Below, in pieces: positions 1-12,300 of a stretch of 64,000 nt of DNA (the stretch's first letter is position 1; each line of letters begins with the position of its first letter). The stretch spans positions 24,704,029 through 24,768,028 of the forward strand of contig NC_133933.1 in the NCBI RefSeq assembly GCF_031877795.1, given 5' to 3'. The position numbers and the translations under genes were made by a program. The notes beneath the pieces were generated by a model, which was not told the DNA's origin, did no database searches, and saw only the letters and a list, made by a program, of their open reading frames with translations. Source of the stretch: Strix aluco. Taxonomy: Eukaryota; Chordata; Aves; Strigiformes; Strigidae.

Positions 1-232
1 TGCGAAGACAAATAGTTTTGCTGCTGCTTTGATAGTTGTTTTTGAACTTGGTTTTGCATTCTCTTTTTAAAACAAATGAGCAAAAATCTGAAATGATAGT
101 ATTTATAGCAGTTAACCTGTAAATGATGCTTGTACACTGCCTAGACTTGACTCTTACAAAAAACCTACCTGTAATAAATAAGTCAATAGAAACATTATTT
201 TAGATTAATCTGTTCCACTTGTTCTCTCCTAG
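1..232 (+). other. TP53BP2: TP53BP2 intron (cut by window edge)
   Basis: AT-rich intron sequence ending in a pyrimidine-rich acceptor before the exon at 233. Nothing else recognised. Confidence 0.7.
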
Positions 233-361
233 GTTCTGTGGTCCCCAGTGCAAAACCTTCTCCATCTGCCACTGACTGGAGTAGTTCAAATGCAGACAAT
301 CATATTAGTCAAGGATCATCCTTGACTTCAGGAAAAGGAATTGTGAATAGTGAAGGACAAG
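233..361 (+). CDS. TP53BP2: TP53BP2 exon (first in window)
   Basis: The acceptor is ctcctag and the donor is acaag/gtatgt. The exon opens with the last two bases of a split codon, reads [19 protein letters not shown] and ends one base into the next codon. It encodes a Ser-rich linker of the central region. 129 bases. Confidence 0.88.
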
Positions 362-3300
362 GTATGTTCTTAAGTGCTTGGCTGGAATCTAATGATATCT
401 CTCTCTTATAAATGCTTCAGTAAATATGTAGAATTCATTTGAGAGCACAAAAAAAAAAAGGATTATTGCCCTATAAGCTTCAGTATGATGTTTCAGGGAT
501 TTGAAAAAAAACCCAACTTCGTTTCAGGTGGTGAAATATACACTAATGCCTTCATACATGCTCCTGTTCAGTTTGTAAGATGCAGCATTTGGCAGGCCCT
601 TGGGTCCTTAGCGCAGGGGTAGGATGGATACAAAAAGCATCCCTTGCATACACTGTCCTGAATATTGCACAGAACAGGACACTCTTCCTACAATTGTTTG
701 TCACTTTTAAAAGTCTTCCCCTCTCTTTAACAACAGCTGAAGGAGAAACTTTTTTACGAGACAAAGAGAAAAAAGTGCGTCCGTTCTCAATGTTTGATTC
801 TGTGGACCAGTCTGCTGGGCTGGGCACACTGAGAAAGAACCAGAGCAGCGAAGATCTCCTGCGAGAAGCACAGGTATGCAGGAAACTTGAACTACTGCAT
901 TCCATCTGACAGGGATTACTACACAGCTTTTCAAATATTGCTGTCGGGAAGCTCTTTGAAAAGTACCTAGGTCATCTTTTAAAAGACTACTTCTAAGGAA
1001 AGGAGCCTTTTAGGCTTTTGATGGCAGTTGGTAAATCAAAATCATTCCCTACAGTCACTGTGGTGAAAATCTAGGTTTTGATTGAACATGTTAAAATGGC
1101 TGGGTTACTTGTACTAGTGTGTATGCATATTTTTTTCTTTTCCCAAAGATTATATGCACAGAGGCATGGGGTTTTTAAAATCATTTATACACTTGTTTCA
1201 CTGTTTAATGCAGCAGTTGTCCTTCAGATGTTTGTTTGCAGCAAGACTTCCCACCTAAATCTTGGCACAAGGGCACAATTTGATCAGGTAGGGGTGAAGT
1301 AACATGGAAGAACTGGGGATGACAAGTGCTCAGTTGGAAAACGAGCTTCTTGCCTACAGATGCCACTAAGTGCCTCCGCTATCTCTAGAGAAATTACTGT
1401 GCCTGGTATTGCTTGATGTTTTAAACATAGCTGCTACAGACAGAATTAAAGAGCAGAGGTTCAAAGTATAAACAACTATGATGATAACATGTTTCAAGAA
1501 GTCTCTTCATGTTTCCAGTGGTGTTGTAAACATTATTGCAGCAGCAGTAGAAATGCTAGATAGTGTGTTGTTCTTTGGGGATCTTTAGTACACCACAGCA
1601 GAAGTCCTAAAATATGTTTTGCTGTTTAATCTTAATTAACTTTTTTCTTTTTGTCTTTCAGACAGCCAATAAGAATGCAACAAAGGTACCACCACCTGTC
1701 CCCACTAAACCAAAACAGATAAACTTGCCTTACTTTGGTCAAGCCAGTCATCTGCAACCTTGTGATGCTAAGCTGGATGGAAACCTGCAGAAGCTGCCCT
1801 TGGCTATTGTAACTATGGGGAATAAACAAAAAACAGTGGCACAGCAGCCTTCCCATCCTCAGCAGATACAGCAAAGGATTTCTGTACCTCCTGCAGGTTC
1901 TTCCTCTAGCCAGGACCAAATTCTTCCCTCCTCCAAGCAGGAGAGTCCCCCAGCAGCAGCTGTGAGACCCTTTACCCCTCAGCCGTCCAAAGAGACCTCA
2001 CTCCCACCATTTCGAAAGCCTCAAACTGTGGCTACAAGTTCAATTTATAGTATGTACACGCAACAGCAGACTCCTGGGAAGAACTTCCAGCAGGCAGTGC
2101 AGAGTGCTTTGACAAGGGCGCAGACCAGAGGACCGCACTTCCCAAGCAGTAAGCATGTGGCGCTCTACCTCTCTTCTGTCTTGATAAATCTCATATAGGT
2201 GTACTTTCCACCCGCTCTGTGGGTATGAAGCTGTCCTTCAGGGGAATTAAGCAGGTTAGTGCAGCCGTAAGAATCTTAGCTGGATCTTACATGCTGTATA
2301 TCTGTGTTAACAAAAAGTGCAGGGTATCTGTCTTGCATTTGCCAGATAACTAATAGTAGACCTGGTTACCAGATTAATTCTGTTCAGTTGAGCATATTAC
2401 TCTGCTTCTTTGCCCTATGGAGGTGAATCAGTTTGCATGTTCTTATTAGGTTTGTGGATCAAATACTCACACTTGTTGTTTCCCCACCCCTCCCTGAACT
2501 GCTTTACAGTGTATGGCAAACCTGTGATGGCAGGAGCTGGTGTACAGAATCAGCTGCCACAGACAGAGAACATCTATTCAAACCTCCAAGGCAAGCCAGG
2601 CAGTCCGGAGCCTGAGATAGAAACAACAGCCTCCACTCATGAGAATCATGAAACAGAGCGAATACCCCGTCCCCTTAGCCCAACCAAATTGCTGCCTTTC
2701 TTATCCAACCCATACCGCAACCAGAGTGATGCAGATCTGGAAGCACTACGGAAAAAGCTGTCCAATGCACCCAGACCACTGAAGAAACGTAGCTCCATTA
2801 CTGAGCCAGAAGGACCTAATGGCCCCAATATTCAGAAGCTGTTGTATCAGAGGACCACTCTGGCTGCAATGGAGACTATCTCAGCTCCATCACATCCATC
2901 CAAACAGACGGCATCAGCTGCCAGTCCTGAAAGTCCAGCAGAAATCCCAAATCCTTATCTAAGTGCAGAATCGGAAAAAGAAACAGCTACTTCTATGCCA
3001 GAACCAGCCATTGCTGAGGAAGCAGAAGACACACCAGCAGATCAGAGTGAAGCTGTTCTTCCCTCCGTGGCTTTGGACACTGTACCTGAAGGAGTATCAG
3101 ATAGTGGTGAACTCACGCAGCCGAAAACAGAAGAACCAAGCCTAGAAGCTTCACTGCCACTGGAGATATACATGGAAGAATATCCTCCATACCCACCACC
3201 TCCCTATCCATCAGGGGAACCAGAGAGTTTGGGAGAGGACTCATTCAATATGAGGCCTCCTGAAGTTACTGGACAATTTTCCTTGCCTCCTGTAAGTATT

Positions 3301-6300
3301 AGTTAGCCTACAACTTGGGTACCCTGTCAGTAAATCCTCTCAAGGTCTGCCATAAATCCTGTGTGTTGTATTGTAGAGCTTAATAAGATGTGGGTGAACA
3401 GTCACACAAATAGTCTAGAAGTCTCTCTGTGGGTATCTGTTCTATTTGTGTGATGCTCTTATCTCCAGAGTGAATGACAGTAATGAAAAGTATCTGTTGT
3501 CTCTACAATTAATGACATGATGATAAGTTTCAAATGGAATTTGATACACAAATAGTAAAACTCTTCTGGGCTATAAGGAACGTTTCTTATAGAAGTCTGT
3601 ATACTGCATCCAAACTATACTTTCTTCTTAATAGAAATTGAAGTTAATTTTTGAGGCACAGATACAGATTTCAGAAGCATTTCACTCTATTGCTGGTAGG
3701 AGATGGAAACTGATTATCTTAATCCTGGATTGCATTTGTTTATCTGAAAGTGCCTTGCTCCAAAAATATGGAGAAATAGACTTCTTTAGTTTCTGCTTTA
3801 AAAACTCGTTTGTAGACATCAACTGCTTGCATTTCTTCTACTGAAATGTTTTCTGAATTTTTCTTTGGAACCTGATTTAACATCAGTCAGTTCTCAAGTT
3901 GCATCAAAATGGAGTCTCTTTGGGCTAAGGGTAGGCAGCATTTTACCATCTTGTTTGTTTTAGAAGTTTATATCTGTGTGTGTGGTATGGTTATCTCGCT
4001 GTTGTAGAACAGAAATGCTTACTGCTTTCAGTTCCTCAAAGAGTTTCTTTTAAAACATATCATTAATAGAATTTTAATAATTTGATACATGAAAGTGTTT
4101 TTTCCTCCATCACCTTAGTGCAGAGGAGTTAAAAGCTTTAAATATGCTTTTTAACCTTGTAATTTCTGCATGGAATAGTCATTGCATGTTTTCATGCTTT
4201 AAAGACATTGTCCTTGCTCCCTATTGCAAGGAAACTTGAGTGGTAGGATTTCCTAAATTGTAAGGACTCGTTTCTGGTTGGTTTTGTAATAATTCTGTGA
4301 TGATGAGAAGAAACCAGCCCAACTTCTTGATTTCATATTTAAATACTTGAATTGTGCTGACAGGCTCTTTCTTTAAAAAGCCTCTACTTTTGATATTATG
4401 TATAAATTAACAGGCAAAAGAGTATTTTCTGGGAATCTCTTCTTGTATATCTTAATTTCACATGTTTGCTCTTGCAAAACATGAGTCATTTCTATTCATC
4501 TTTGCTTGGACATCTGTCAGAAATTTACATACCCTTATGAATAGTGCTTATTGCTGCTGCACATCCAGCTGGGGAGAGTGCTGAGCTAATGTGTGCATTC
4601 TCTAAAGGAGAGAGTACAAACTCAGCTATAGAAATACTTGGTTTCCAGTATCACTGGGAGCATCTAAAGCATTTCTACACTTGGTTCTATACTCTTTCCA
4701 AAACCATTTGCCATAACTGTTTATGTTCCTGGTAACATCTGCTAAACTTAGGAAAATGTTAGGCGCTTGACATCGGTGTTTAAAAAGTAGTGTACTTCAT
4801 GGAGTATACTACATGGTTTGTGTAACAGCTTTAACAGCTAATGCTGAAATGGTCTGAATAAAAAAAAAAAATTACATTTTTTCCTGATCTTCAGGGATTT
4901 GGGAGCTTTATTATTTCAGTGGTTTGTTTGATCAAGGTGACTTCTGTATTTGAGTTGAATAGTGACCTTGTCTAGAGATAAAGGCAGAGATCTTTCATAA
5001 CATGCCTAAAGTACTATATTTGTAATGTCTTGGAGAATTTGTAGAAAATAGTCTAAATTTTGTATTAAACACTGCCTTAATTGGTAATTTCTGATGTCAT
5101 TTCCAAGTAAGCAATTCTGTATTCTTGTTCTTCCCAGGAAAAAAGTGCCTGTAACTTGTGTTACCTTTTCACAGGGGAAAAGGACGAACTTGCGTAAAAC
5201 TGGCTCTGAGAGAATTGGTCACGGAATGAGAGTGAAATTCAATCCCCTCGCATTGCTTCTGGACTCATCTTTGGAGGGGGAGTTTGATCTTGTGCAGAGA
5301 ATAATTTACGAGGTACAAATGCAGACTTGTACAGGAAGGAATAGCAATCTTGGTTCAAACTGGGAAGTCACAGCTTTTCTGCACTGGGGAAGCTAAAACA
5401 GTAGTGCAAAACCTAGATCTGCCCTTGAGGACATGCAGAGTCCTAACAGGACGTGGCCACTTGGAGGTTGATTTTAAAAATGTGTTAAATCCACACTGGG
5501 TATTTAGCATCAAGACTATAAATCTGCAGGACAACTTTTCCGTCATTTCTTATGTAGTGTTTCATCCCCTGTCTGGCGTGTTATCAGATAATTTGATAAG
5601 CAAAATCCACATGAGTGTTGCTTACAGTTAAATAGTCAAATGGCAGAAATTTGTTGTAAATGCTTTTACTAAGTTATCAAGGTACTATTTCTCTGAACTG
5701 CTTTACGTTCTTACTGTTAAAAGGAGACTGCAAGCTTATATGTGAGTCTTCTTGCAAGATTGGCTACTGCTGTATTTTCTGCCTGTTGCTCATGTCCTTC
5801 ATAGATACATGGCTCAAAAATCATATTTCAGAATAAGACAACTTATTGCTATATGTGAAGAGATGTTTATTGTAGAGAGTTTCACCAGAATGTGAATGGC
5901 TCCTTTTCTTGCTGAATAGGTTGAAGATCCTAGCATGCCGAACGATGAAGGGATTACTGCACTGCACAACGCTGTGTGTGCTGGGCACACAGAAATTGTG
6001 AAGTTCCTGGTGCAGTTTGGTGTGAACGTGAATGCTGCAGATAGTGATGGATGGTAAGGCTTTCTTTCAGTACCTTACAGAGGCTCCCCACAAGACTGCT
6101 GCAGCTGGGGGGCTGCTACAGGTCCCTCAGACGGTCCCTCAGTTTGCTCCTATAGAGCTGGCAACAACTTTTCCATAGTAAAGCAACAGCAGTTCTCTGT
6201 GGCATGTCACATGAGAAGGTGCAGAGGAGGAAATAGGCAAATTATATTAATATTCCCTATATGAAAAAAGTGTGTGCCTGAGGCCTAGTAGGATGGATAC

Positions 6301-9300
6301 AGTTGTCAGGAAACTGCTCTCTTTCTTTGAGATACTGAAGATAGTTTATGTATAATGAGCTGTTGAAATTCCTGATGTCCTCTCTCTGAGAGAGCCTGTA
6401 GCTTACACATGCTCTCGGCAGTATCTAGCCCTGCAAGCTCTCCTCAGTTCTATGTTCCGTGTTTGGACAACTTAAAACCAAAACAAAGCAGAAAACCACA
6501 ACCTTCAAGCTAGGCTTGTAACTGATGATGGGTTACAAATCCTTCTTAAGGTAGCTAGGGAGCTTATTTACAAAAGGCTAGGGGAGGGGGGCAGCAATTT
6601 TGACTATTATTTCTGCCTGTAACAGAAGTGTCTAAGTCTCAAGACCAAATAAAGATGCTTGTTGTCCTTCAGCCTCAGTAGTTATCCCAATTACCTGCGC
6701 TTGTCACCAAGTCAGGTCTTGGAAGTAATTATCTATAGGTTGTAAGAGGCATGATGTCAGGAAGATTTCCAAGTGTTTTTTTAATAGTGATATATTTTTT
6801 TATTTTTTATTGCCTTAATGCATGTTCTTAAAATGTTAATGGATTAGAAAAAGGTAGCATAACTAGAGATCCATATGGAAACCGAGCTTCAGGTCTCAAG
6901 CAGCTCTTGGTAACTCCCATTATCTGTGAAAAGCAATTGCTCTTGACAGTCCTGGGTTAAGTGCTTCTGGTGGGAAGCCTTCAGCAATGCAGTACTGAGT
7001 GCTGGAGGTCACGCACAAAAGCAGTTTGCCCCTAGGAGTCTGTAAGCCCTGCTATAAGCATTAAAAGTAATGTGTCATCTTTTCCTTTTTGACTTGCAGG
7101 ACCCCATTACACTGTGCAGCATCTTGCAATAACGTGCAGGTGTGCAAGTTCCTGGTGGAGTCAGGTGCAGCTGTATTTGCGATGACCTACAGTGACATGC
7201 AGACGGCTGCAGACAAGTGTGAGGAAATGGAAGAAGGCTATACGCAGTGCTCCCAGTTCTTATATGGTAGGTGATGACAGCTGAGTTACGGAGCGTGCTA
7301 GGGACTCACCTGGCACCTCTTGGTATGGCTTTCATGAGGACTGCTAAGTTGCACACTGAGGTTGTGTGCCCATGCTTCAAGTTTCTCTTGGAAAGAGAGA
7401 GGTTTTAGCCAGCTTCTTGTCACAAAATGAGGTCCATCAAGACTAACCTTCTAATATTGAACCTGTAGAGAAGATCTGAGTAACAAAACATTCCCCTGCG
7501 TTAAAAACTTTGACATGAGTTAAAAGCGTACGTCGTCAAATATGTTAGTGTGAGGTGATGCTTAGGTGAATCTTAACACATAAGTACTTTTTTTACATAA
7601 AAAGTGGTATGGATATCTCAGTAGGCGGTTCATATCTGCTACCTGGTGTCTTTAAATGAATATTTCCTAATGTGCACTTTAGAACCAAGAAAGGTTTTGC
7701 CAAGTTTTTGCCTTAATGAAGGTTAGTAAGCACTGAATTTGACTTTATCTTTCTGACCTTTTTCTTCTCTTGCATTTGAAAAGAAATCCCATATTAAATT
7801 TAGATTTTATTCAAATAGTAAGATTACAGGGAAACTATCTTTTTAACTGAGAGGATAAATTCCCCCTAGGGTGTGATGAGTGTTAGTCAATGAGGTTTGA
7901 AATCGCTTTACTGTATGTTTTGTATGTAATGAGGTTTTAAATTACTTTTCTGTATGTTTTGTATGTAGTGCTTGTCCTCTAGGTACCTACCAGCTGGAGT
8001 GTCATCTATCTGTAAGAGGTTAGAGTAGTAGCAGTGTAATATGGCATAAAAAGCTGTAATACAGCCTTCTGGTTTGGTGGAACGTGCAAGATCTGAGTTC
8101 CTATAAGCTGCTCAGCCAGCATATTTCAAAACAGTCTGTCCAGCTATCCTCACTAAGCTTGAAAACTCTATCTATTGGTGCCAAATATATCATTTTCCCT
8201 ATGAAGGGAGGGAGCCTATTTAACTAGCATCAAAATCTGTGGGTTAAGCAAAACTTCATTTAGTTTTATATCCAGACTCCAGTGGGTGGTCACATCAGCA
8301 AATGCCCAAGGAAGATTGTAGGACTAGATTAAAAATACTTGTCTGATATTTCTTATGGTTTTACCTCTGATATGAGTTGAGAGATGGTATCTTTGTGTTG
8401 AATAGGTCTTGAGATTTCTTTGGGGAATTTATCTAATTCAGGTAAACAGCCCACAAGATCCTGTGGGAAGGAGCTCCATGGCTTTATTATATATAGCATG
8501 AAGAAACACACTGTGTTTCTGGGGGGGGTTTTTGGACTCACCATCTCGTGGTCTCACTTTATACTCTTTTTTTTTTTTTGTTGGCTTTGGGATTTTTGTG
8601 TGTGTTTATGAGATACTTTTCAATGGGTCCTGAAAGGACTGTAAGGCTTTGGCTTATTGCCAGCTTTTCTAAATTGAAACCATTGAAACTAAGGTATCTC
8701 TTGATACACTGGCTGTTCAGCTATCATATTTTCCATATTGTTCCATTAGGAATTAATCCTATTGTAAGTCTGTTTCTGATTGCCTATAGTTATAGTAAGA
8801 AATTAATTCAATGTCTAAATCTGTTTATTGCTGTGAAAGAAGTTTGGGGATGTGTATCTGTTTCCAGAATGGATACCACATTAAAACCTGGCCCTCTAAA
8901 CTCATCTGTAAGGTGAGAAACTTTGGTGTAATTCATTGAATCACCTAATCCCCTTTTGTTGTAAATGATGCACAATACTGAATATCATCAACAAGTACAG
9001 GCAGGCTTAAATAAAACCACCAGTCTTTTAGCACTGATTAAATGACAAGTCTGATGCTGCTGAATTACGTAATTTTTCACTTTCTAAGATTTAATGCCTG
9101 TGCTGTCTCTAAGAGCATGTTTGCTCTGCTACCCTGGTGTGACTGTTAATACTTTTTTAGAAGACCAGGTCCATTGTGTGAATCTTCTGTCTGCTTCAAT
9201 GTTCAGTGCTCAGTCTTACCTTCCACATGGATGCAGAGCACAGCTTTTGCCATATCTTTAGTTATACCAAATGCAAAGCAAGTTTCTCAGAGCAGAACTA

Positions 9301-12300
9301 AGCATACAGTGGAAGTAATTTAATTTTACATGATGAGCTGGTATGCAGAATAAAGAACTTGATTTGAGCAGATGCTTCCTTTAGCAGACATAGGTAAGAA
9401 TCTCATACAATAGGTTGTAATAGGTGAGAGATGGAAAGGGAGATGACAAGGTTTGTGATATGATGTGCAGCATATTCTTTGCTCTTGGCAATACCAAAAC
9501 CAAACAAAAACTGCAGTAGGATTCAGTATTTTAAAACGGAATAATTATGTAAGAGAAAGTTTGTATAACAGTTGATTAAGATACTTTTTCCAGTTTGCTG
9601 CTTAGAAGATGAGGTATGTGTACAGGAAGAACAGTATTTCATCTTTGGCTACAGCTGGAGAACGAGCAAGTTCTAAATAGCATCTGCAAGGCATATGCAT
9701 GTTCTCCAAAACACCTTGGTTCAGAAGTAATTTAACAGAATTGTGTTTGTGATGTCAGTGTTTAAAAAAAATAATTAAAATAGTGGCAGAAATTAAGAAC
9801 TGTTGAGATAAAGGCAGCTGGTGGGTAGCAGACATCTTTTAGGTATTATAGGTCTGAGGTGCAACTTGTTTTAAAGTTCTGGAATAAAGCGACACAGGTG
9901 GCAAATGATACCTCAAGCATCAAAATGATAGTGGTGATCAACATAAGCAGGTATTGCTGTCTCCCTCTGACAGATGGAGGTTACTGATGAACTAAGAGTA
10001 CAAACAGGTATTTCTTGCTCATCACTTAGGTGTAGGAAGTGTGAACACTAGCACAAAAATATAACCTTGTATCAATCAGTGCTCCTCTCTGCACTTACCT
10101 TGTGTTTTTTGAACACTGTAAGGAAGGAATTTGTCTGTCATGTGCAAGGGCTAACTTCACAATGCCACCTTTTCCAGGACTGACTTTCAGTAGGCTGATG
10201 ACAACAAGGTGTGCTAATTGTGATAGGAACTGAGGTTGTGGGGTTGTTCGTTTTCTTTTCCTGGACTGCTCTCCAGTAAGAATACAGCAGTCTTTCCAAC
10301 TGTTGTATTTTTTCTTTTTTTGTAAACTTTTTTTGAGCTGCTCAGTGTTTTTAATGTTACAGGAGTCCAGGAGAAAATGGGGATAATGAACAAAGGAGTG
10401 ATTTATGGCCTCTGGGATTATGAGGCTCAGAATGATGATGAGCTCTCCATGAAAGAGGGAGATTGCATGACAATCCTGCGCCGGGAAGATGAAGATGAAA
10501 TTGAGTGGTGGTGGGCACGGCTGAATGACAAGGAAGGCTATGTTCCCCGCAACCTGCTAGGGGTGAGTCCTTGATATTTCCAGAGTCAAAACCCCCACCC
10601 CACTATGTAGCGTATACACAGCATTATTCTCATGCATCTAGGTTAAGTGCAATTTCAGAAGTCAGGAGGAAGGAGCTGATGTTCTCCACTTATTCATCTG
10701 GGGAATTGAATACCTTGGGAGAGTGGGTTAACACCCTGTTTAGGTACCTAACACAGATCATATTAATGTGGGCATAAAACAACAACATGTATCACCACCC
10801 TTCTACACACAGCAGGTTCTAATACTAACCTTGTCTCACCATCTTAGAGAAAAAACCCCTACTTTTATCTGAACACGACATGTGCATAAGCTTTTGTTTA
10901 GCAGGGGAAACCCGGTTCTGTTTGCATCTTTTAGAAAGTGATGTACTGGCACAAAGGGCCCTAACAACTGAAGCTTGTATGACGAATGAGTCACAAGTCC
11001 TTTTCTGTCTGGGTGTACACAGTGCACCTTGTGATCCAAGATAGTTTCACAGAGAGTTTTAAGACAAACACTGAAAAATTCTGTTGTTTTTTTTTCTAGT
11101 GTTGAAAGAGAGATCGCATTGCCAAATATAGGCAGATCTTTTTCTCCTATGTTCTTTAAGTAATATTCAACCATATGTCAAAGGTCTTAAATGAATGGCC
11201 TCTCCTTTCCTCATCACCTTCTGTACTACCTCTTTTATTCAGAACAACTATGTACAAATAATAGATACTTACAATTATGTCCCCATATTTCTCCTCCTGG
11301 CTGAGTTGCTAGAAAACTATAGCAGATGGACACATGTATAAAAATTCCATTAAGTTTTTTTCTACATATCCAGCTGCCCTGCTGCTGGAGATAAGAGGTT
11401 CTGCCAATGCTAAAGATTAACAGCTGTGAATTTTAGCTGATTGATGTATGATGCTTGAAAGAGGCTGAACCTCCTTCCTCATTCAGATAATCCTTACTCT
11501 TAAACCAGTTAGATTTTGCAGAGTGACTCTATCTAATGCAAAATCAGTTTTCATTTCTGTATCACTTTCAGGTCAGGCCTACCCACAATGTACTGTAAAG
11601 TTCTCCCTAACATAGGACTTCTGCTCAGTTTTTTTCCTCTCCAAACAAACATGTTTAAATTGAGAGCAGCCATCAGCCTTGCACAGTAAGGTCAGAAAGG
11701 TGAGAAAGGGCAGTGTTTTTTCCTGCCCCAGGGTGAATTGTGCATGTGCTACTTCTTCATAAGCTTGCACGCTCAGCGTGAGCGCAGGCATGTGAGAACA
11801 CAAGCAGCATTTGTGCTTCTGCAATAAAAAGCACAAGGCAACACAGCTTAAACTGGGGATCACAACTCATCCTTCTAAGCATAACACAGTCTGAACAGAA
11901 CCTTTGGGGAAAACCTCTCAAGCCCAATATTACCTGTTACACTCTTGTGTCTGTTCAGTTGTTCTAGTACTGCTACCAAACTTTGTGGTTATTTTTCAAA
12001 AGCAATTACTGGACTCTTAACATAGCAGCTGAAATCTAGGCTAAATGTTCAGCACAGAGGAAAATGTTTGGTAGTTTAATATATTCATATATTAAGTTGT
12101 ATTTTTATCACAGTTGCTTTATCCTTTTGCAGTTAAGTGCACTGAATAAAAACAAGGATGAAATTATCTGCATCAGTACTCTACCCGTAGTGACTCACTA
12201 GCTCCCTAAGCTGTGTGAGAGCTCTAAAACTGAATGCAAATAAGATAATACTGTCAAAATACTGACTTCTTAATACCAAATGAAATCTTTTTAACACTAT

